Source: Megaleporinus macrocephalus
Lineage: Eukaryota; Chordata; Actinopteri; Characiformes; Anostomidae
Reading direction: 5' to 3'
Length of the DNA stretch: 64,000 nt
Assembly: GCA_021613375.1 (NCBI GenBank)
Contig: CM038702.1
Coordinates: forward strand, 23,791,849 to 23,855,848
Part shown: piece by piece, positions 57,703 to 64,000 of the stretch
Numbering within the stretch: position 1 is the stretch's first letter
Layout: every line of letters begins with the position of its first letter
The notes under the pieces: model-generated
What the model was told of the DNA's origin: nothing
The model's input: only the letters and a program-made list of their open reading frames with translations
The model's database searches: none
Program-made: the position numbers and the translations under genes

Positions 57703-58000
57703 CCAAAATGTTTTAATTTTACTGCAGAAGACAAAAATACTATATACTTGACTTAACACTCTTGACTTTACTAAATCTAAGTTAATGAGATTTTTTTTTT
57801 TTTTTTACCTGAAATCACTTACCCAAAACACACATTTTCAGTTTTTTCAGCTTCTCTTATATGTAAGTGATATGTAAATGGGTTTACGGTGAAACATGAT
57901 GAATTTAAAATGAGTTGTTTTTGCAGTTTCATTTCCATTATGGACTTTCTAGGGTTGAATGATTTATTTAAGAACTTTAGCGCTGCATAAATTCTTCAGC
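57703..58000. repeat. Direct duplication, copy 1
   Basis: Matches 59010-59460 in order and direction: TTTAATTTTACTGCAGAAGA, then ACTTGACTTAACACTCTT, CCCAAAACACACATTTTCAG, GAAACATGATGAATTTAAAA and CATTATGGACTTTCTAGGGT. Relative to copy 2 it lacks about 130 bp before TTTACCTGAAATCACT and about 35 bp after it. Confidence 0.88.
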
Positions 58001-59009
58001 ATATAGGTGTGGCCCTGTATTAGTTACCTTTATAAAGTACATCTTAAACACATATTTTAACACAACAGCTGCATGAGGCTCCAGCCTTGTAGGACATAAA
58101 GTCTAATAATACTGCTTCTACCTAATCTCTGCCCAATAAACTGCAATCATTCTGTCACACTCAGATTTGTTTCTCTCTTTTTTTAGACTTACTGTACTGG
58201 CTGAAAAAGTAATCTGATCAGCATGCGGCTATTAAACCAGATACTGATTTGCATAAAATTCTTCTGTTATACACATGCTGTACATGGACAAAACAAATAT
58301 CGCCACACAAGAGAAAAGAGCTATCCTAGTGTTAAACGCCAGAATTGCAGGTCACTAGAGGGATTAGAGTTTTGATCCATAAAGAGTGGGCTCTGAGACC
58401 ACTATTGAAAATGCTTCTGTTTTATACTTACTTACTCAACCAATGTTATAGAAAGTTTTTATGAAAAATTACATTAATCAGCATAACAATTTGAGTAAAA
58501 AAAAAAAGTAGAATCATTCGAATATTTTAAGTTTCAGATATTTGAATTTAAGACAAATTAAATCTGGCTTTTATACAAAAGCCTGAGCATGGTCTCTGTA
58601 ACATACTGGTTTAACACCATTAAATCCCATGTGTATCACATACTAAGATTTAATATTCAGTAATTACATGGACTACAATGCAAACTGTTTATATAAACTG
58701 TGTAGTGAAACTTACTGGCCTTAATTTAAATAGTACACTAAGACCAGTGCAGATTGTGATTTTATTAGGTTTTGTTTAAAGTTTGTCAAAATTGTAAACA
58801 TTTATGTTGTTTAATGTTTAAATAAAATAAAATTTGGAACCCAAAGACATTTGGAACCCAGTTTAAGGAAGGTATTATTAGGTAGAACCCAGTTTAAGTC
58901 TGGAGTGGGGAATTTAGTAGTAGTTAAAACTAAACAAAATAAAACAGCTAAATAAATAAATAATGAAATAAATAATGAAATGATAATATATTTTCGGTGT
59001 CCAAAGTAA
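58001..59009. other. AT-rich DNA between duplication copies
   Basis: Contains the segment 58609-58680 that pairs with 28711-28783 (ATATTCAGTAATTACATGGA core). Otherwise no gene or repeat supported. Confidence 0.45.
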
Positions 59010-59460
59010 AACAAAATGCTTTAATTTTGCTGCAGAAGACAAAACTACTATATATTTGACTTAACACTCTTTACTTAATCTAAGTGAATGATAATTTGTT
59101 TCAAGCATTTTTTTTCATCCAGTCATCATAAACCTTTTTAGAGTTAAAATTATGTCTAAAATTGCAGAGAAAAAGTAATAAGGTTTATCTTCTATTTTGC
59201 TTTTTATTACATTTGTATTATAATTTTTTTTTACCTGAAATCACTTTTTGTTGGCTGTATAGCTTGTGTAGTCTAGTATACCCAAAACACACATTTTCAG
59301 TTTTTTCAGCTTCTCTTATATGTAAGTGATATATAAATCTGTTTGTGATGAAACATGATGAATTTAAAATGAGTTGTTTTTGCAGCTTCATTTCCATTAT
59401 GGACTTTCTAGGGTTGAAGGGTTCATTTAAGAACTGTAGCTCTGCATAAATACTACAGCA
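59010..59460. repeat. Direct duplication, copy 2
   Basis: Longer partner of 57703-58000, holding GTTGGCTGTATAGCTTGTGT and a T-rich stretch that copy 1 lacks. The last 180 bp are the best conserved, close to 90% by eye. Confidence 0.88.
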
Positions 59461-59799
59461 GTGAAAGTAAGGCAGTATTTAAGTTACAAAGTCTGGAGTG
59501 TAGCTTCAAGATGCATAAGCAAAGAAACATTTGCGCTCCAATATCACTGTGCAGACTATCATCAGAGATTTTTGGTTCTGTCAGTTAATGAACCACTGTT
59601 CTCTCTCTATATATATCTCTCAGACTGCTTTAGATTGCTTTAAGTCTGTGCGTGTATCTAATTAAATAATTGATTGAAGTATTCTATATGGGTATCACTG
59701 AATTTATACATTTTGGAAGCAGTGTATATAATGTTTAGTGGCTGCCAAGGGTCAAACCCACATCAACAAAGTATAAAAAACAACAAAAAGCTAATTATC
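59461..59799. other. Noncoding DNA, nothing recognised
   Basis: No gene or repeat supported. Confidence 0.4.
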
Positions 59800-60530
59800 A
59801 ATGCTTTGTGTTTGTAACATGAATTGATGTAATCCCTGTGTTGTGAAGCTTTGGAGCTCTTCGCAGCACCACTGAACACTGAGCTTCATTAAAAACAAAC
59901 TAATCACAAACAATGGACAGAACCTGCCATTACTGGAGATTGCCAATGTGATCCATTGACATGATTATTGTATGTGTACACATGTGTGCGTCTATGAACA
60001 TGCGAGTAATAGATGACTTTAATCAATATTTCTTCTGACAATTTTAATGGATAAACCTTGGCCAAGTCTTTTATTGGCACCATCTCTCATTTTAACCCCT
60101 TTAAAAAAGCCGAGTGTGGACTTGTCACTAACAGGCTTTGCTTTGATTTTGTGATATATTGATTATTTATAAACACCGTCCCTTTTTTCCATTGGATATT
60201 TACTATAATTACATCACACAGCCCCCTTGGACTGATCTCAGTCACTTAGAAAGATCAGACACACATACAAGCACATTCTGAGCCTTATTCAGGTGTGTTA
60301 TCTCAAAGGGCCTTAAAAAGAAATAAATAAATAAATGGGTAAGAAAGAAAAAAAATCAATGAACAGCTCAGGCTGACCTCCGAACACACATTTATCTGGC
60401 AAAGCCACGTCCGAGCTGGAAACACTCTGACTTCAGCGGAGAATGTTTTGAATGTTTTGAGAAAGCAGCTGATTACGAACAAGAGCTTCCTTCAAGCAAG
60501 GAAGAGCACAAAGGTACAACACATCAGAAT
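59800..60530. other. High-complexity stretch, candidate regulatory DNA
   Basis: Little simple repeat except (AAAT)n at 60322-60337. Words that could bind developmental factors are frequent: ACAATGG (59911), TTTGATTTTG (60141), ATAATTACATCA (60204), GCAGCTGATTACG (60465). This is composition-based inference only. Confidence 0.25.
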
Positions 60531-62938
60531 GTTTGTTTTCTAATTTTATAAGTATTTGAGGAAGATTAATAAATATTTTGTACAGAGAAGCTTATTATTA
60601 TTCTGCTTTAACCAAGATTTAACCAAACATACCCCGTAGGTGGGGTTAGCTGCAACATTCCCTAAAGGTTTGATTTAGATAAGCTTTCCAAACGCAATTC
60701 ATCCAAATATAGTCTATATTTGGTCTATATAGTCTATACATTTAATATACAAAATTAGTGAAAAGAAATGGTATCATACATATCATTTTTGATCAGGGCA
60801 GCACATATCAGCACCATAAAATTTAACCCTTTGATGCACAACCTAAGTGAACCAACTAAGATTTTACTTTTTATATCTTTGCAATCATTTAATTTCATCG
60901 TTCAAGATTCTTCAATTCCTCAACTTCATCATCAAAAATCCTGATTTCAGTTTTTTTTTTTTTTGTATTACTGCCCTTCTAATGCACATCCTATGTTACG
61001 TTATGTGTTCAGTATGGAATTTGATATGAAGTATTGACAGTTGTAAACATTGGCAGTCAGGAACGTATTTACATGTTTTGTTCATGAAGTTAATAAATAA
61101 GTATTAAAATAATGATTTAAGGTCAAAAATAAGATTTTTAATGAACACTTGAAACACTTGGAACTTGGAACTGTTTTAAATGGAGTTTAAATAACAATCC
61201 AATGACTTTCACAGATAATGTTCACAGTTGCTATGGCAATACAAGGAAATGCTTAATGTTGGGATCGGACTACACAAATTTAACACAGTTCTGACTTATT
61301 GACATTATGCCTGAATTTGAGCGTCAGGAACGAGGAACGGGCTGTGGATGTGGTGTCTGGGATGTCCCATGACCCCATGAGGCAAAGTCTAGCATGTCAG
61401 AATTTTTAGTATAGTTTTTTTTTCTAGTCTGACATGGCTATGGCTGGTCTTTAATGTTGACCAATAGTGCTCTTTGCCACACAGATCGTTACTGCCTAAA
61501 GAAAAACATTTTCATTTCATGGTAACAGACCAATAAATGCTCCAAAATAGCTTGGAAAAAATCCTTATATTGCAAGTAAAGACTGTTTTTGTCATCTGCT
61601 GTAAAAAAGGGGGTCCAGCTGTTACAGCTGTCAGATCCACAGATCGGACATATTACAATAACATCCACTCAGAATTTAACAGCACTACAACACAAAGCAA
61701 CACTACAAACATGTTACCAAAATGCTAACAGCTAAGTGCTGATCACAGCAGCTACATAATAACAGCTTAATAAATGTTTATTCCATTAATTACCTCAGGT
61801 TTCCTGAGAAGGACAGATGCCCTGTTCTGTTTTCTTTCTGTAACGGCTTATCTTTCAGGAAGACTCACACTATTTTTTTTCTTTTTTCAGTTTTTTTGGG
61901 AACACAAAACCACTAGCATCACACATAGCACTTCTGTAGCCATGATTGACAGTTTTTTGACCCTCTTTCTAGTACAACACCGCACCGAATATAAACTCTT
62001 TGTGTGGAGAGGAACTCCAACCAGACTGCATGAAGAGTACCGCAAAGCACAGAGGTGCAAAGTCTCTGGGCCTGTTTCTCTTAAAATGGTGTCAGTGAGC
62101 TTGTGTTCACTGATAAGATTGTGAAGTAAAAGGAAATTCTGAAAATCCTGCAGCTACCTGTGCAAAGAAATAACAAACTGTTACACACCAGCCACATTTG
62201 AGAAAAAATACTTTGCCTAGATGACAGTGGTGGTAAAAGCTAATTTATCACAGTACCACCTTGTTTTCAGTATTAAAAGCTTGTTCTATTATCTCTGCTA
62301 AACTATCTAGCTAACTTGCTGGATAGGTATTAGCCTATGCTAGGAACAATCACACCAAACACTGTGAAAAGCATGTTGTTCTGTGCCTTAGTGCACAAAT
62401 GGTGTAAAACAGATGGTATGTGACCCAATAGCAGCATGCAGCCATGTAAATGCGCCCATGGTGACAACAGTCATTAAAAATCATTGATGACCTAAGGGCA
62501 GCTTTGGCAATGAATTATTAGTTAAGGTGGGAATAAAGACCCAATGAATGCTTTAAATCTATATTACAAGATGCGAAGGCCCAGCCCATCGCAGTAATGC
62601 CCCTGCTGTACAGATAAATAACCACATAGTATATCTACACACACATATGGCTGCAGGAAAAATAGGCGTGAGCTGGCATTTGACTAACTGCCCAAGCATT
62701 GGGGTGATGTCCCCACTTTTTGAGTTAAGGCCACTTACTATAATAAAATACCCTCTACTCTCTGAAACTCTATGGTTCATCTTCTACCGCCAAATATTTT
62801 GGAAACTGAAATAAGACAAATAGTCAAAATGTTTTTTATGTTTGCATGAAAAAAAAATTCAGTACCCTGGTGCAATAATGGTGTGATACAATAATGAGGC
62901 CCTACACTGCTACGTATTTTATGACATCATCATCTATA
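60531..62938. other. AT-rich noncoding DNA
   Basis: At 61515-61555 the reverse of the TTTTGGAGCATTTATTGG dispersed motif occurs. The 116-codon + frame at 61774-62124 has a hydrophobic, Phe-rich patch encoded by a T-run but no recognisable domain, and I do not support it as a gene. Confidence 0.4.
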
Positions 62939-62946
62939 GTATGAAC

Positions 62947-63729
62947 CAGACGTGTGGACTCGAGTCACATGACTTGGACTTTAGTCCAACTCTTGTCACT
63001 AAACTGATGACTTGTGACTTCACTTGACTACATCACTAAAGACCTGCTACTTGACTTAGACTTTACTAACTTGGACGTGGAATCAGACTTGAGCTAACAG
63101 CTAATGTGAACAAAGCTCCCTCTCTCTCTGTTCATCCCTCCTAGATATTCCACCGTCCACTGTGAACTTTACTGAATAATTAAAGCATTTAGGAAGCTCA
63201 GCGTCTCAGACAGGAAATGCTCAAGTAGTGCAGAAAAGTGCCAAACACTGATCAGTACATGCAGAGTTTACACATGCTGTTAGAACTGAAAGACCTGGTC
63301 CAGATATTAATGCTCATGGGTTTAGAATGTGATTATTAAAATTCCTGTAGGTGTAATGTGTACTAATACTTCCATACAGTGGAGTGTTTCTCAGCCTCGG
63401 CCTTCGCGGCTCACTGCCTCACATTTTAGTGTTTTTTTGCTTCAACACCTGTTTTAACTCCGTAATGGACTAGTAATAAGGTGATTAGTGATTAGAACTG
63501 CTTGAAATGATCTAATTTCATATGCAAGTTATTTTTGTTATAATACAAACTTTAAAAATGTTATTGATATATTAATGTCAGTTTAATATACTACTAATCA
63601 ACTGCATCAGTTGTGTTAAATACTGAAATGTTGTTACATCTGGTGACTTGACTAGGACTCGAAGGACTTGATTGTCAAGACTTGAGACTTACTTGTTACT
63701 TGCAACTTAGTGACTTGGTCCCATGTCTG
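62947..63729. mobile_element. hAT-type element with perfect 8-bp TSD
   Basis: The 5' end CAGACGTGTGGACTCGAGTC mirrors the 3' end, which in reverse reads CAGACATGGGACCAAGTCAC. The exact 8-bp repeat GTATGAAC flanks it (62939-62946, 63730-63737). Subterminal parts repeat GACTTG-like words (TGACTTGGACTTTAGTCC, GACTTGAGACTTACTTG), as in a common fish nonautonomous family. Length 783 bp; no transposase frame. Confidence 0.88.
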
Positions 63730-63737
63730 GTATGAAC

Positions 63738-64000
63738 ATAATAATACATTTTATTAATATTTAGTTGGGCTTGCAGTACTGTCAGCAAGACATAAAAAAC
63801 ATTTACTTCAGGACAAAGGGAACTGCTCACCATGCAGGCTGTGAGGGACAGGGATGCCGTCTCACTTCTTGCACTAAAGTGCACAAAGCTACAGAGTTGC
63901 ACATGTCGGTTTAAAAAGCCTGCTGAAAGAACCTACTGTTAATAAAATAGATCAACATGGAGGTTACGCCAACTTGACATCAAGGAGGCAAATTTATGTC
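63738..64000. other. Noncoding DNA at window end
   Basis: Nothing recognised; the minus frame at 63696-63902 overlaps the hAT end and is not supported. Confidence 0.4.

Noticed and set aside
61774..62124. 116-codon + strand frame as a possible gene
   Set aside because: Phe-rich stretch stems from a T-run; no domain or conserved motif.

Overview
This window looks like teleost fish nuclear DNA with no protein-coding host gene that I can support. It is AT-rich and full of vertebrate-style microsatellites, minisatellites and decayed fish transposable elements: a tRNA-derived SINE, Tc1/mariner relics, hAT elements with 8-bp target-site duplications (TSDs), solo LTRs and LINE fragments. Two copies of a palindrome-like repeat (about 11.4 and 39.1 kb) resemble, from memory, a family common in otophysan fishes such as characins and catfish. 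That placement is inference. The long open frames over the arrays follow from repeat composition (pyrimidine-only DNA, or repeat units divisible by three) and are not genes.

Layout. 1-4 kb: a Tc1-like relic, a SINE with 11-bp TSDs and an LTR-like relic. 4-8.1 kb: a 3.6-kb pyrimidine-only array with a 410-bp higher-order period, then more CT-rich DNA; the bias flips to polypurine at 8.28-8.74 kb, past a short high-complexity island. 9.8-13.1 kb: a dispersed repeat, an (AT)n tract, an LTR relic and a 24-bp minisatellite of about 56 copies. 13.4-15.6 kb: a noncoding segment repeated at 42.0 kb, a hAT-like element and a solo LTR with exact 5-bp TSDs. 18.1-20.6 kb: a Tc1 relic, a 27-bp array and a 124-bp array. 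21-24 kb: a second SINE, and a solo LTR that splits a degenerate GGTTAG-like tract. 26-27.6 kb: a LINE tail and a 21-bp array with an 84-bp higher-order unit. 28.4-28.9 kb: an enhancer-like island sharing a core with 58.6 kb. 32-33.6 kb: a Tc1 element with a nested insertion. 34.5-36.2 kb: a hAT element almost filled by a 19-bp minisatellite. 37.3-38.6 kb: a second long Tc1/mariner relic. 45.6-46.3 kb: a hAT MITE. 50-52.9 kb: a SINE, CT-rich DNA and nested hAT and Tc1 fragments. 54.6-55.2 kb: a LINE reverse-transcriptase pseudogene. 57.7-59.5 kb: a direct duplication. 62.9-63.7 kb: a hAT element with perfect 8-bp TSDs.

The sequence suggests a gene desert or the inside of a very large intron, where mobile elements and tandem arrays have expanded around a few high-complexity islands that may be regulatory. 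I see no multi-gene system. The most unusual items are the hAT element that hosts a minisatellite, the two noncoding pairs about 29-30 kb apart, the solo LTR inside the GGTTAG-like tract, and the strand-polarised pyrimidine array. Family names rest on recalled patterns and on termini, TSDs and motifs visible here; no database search was possible.
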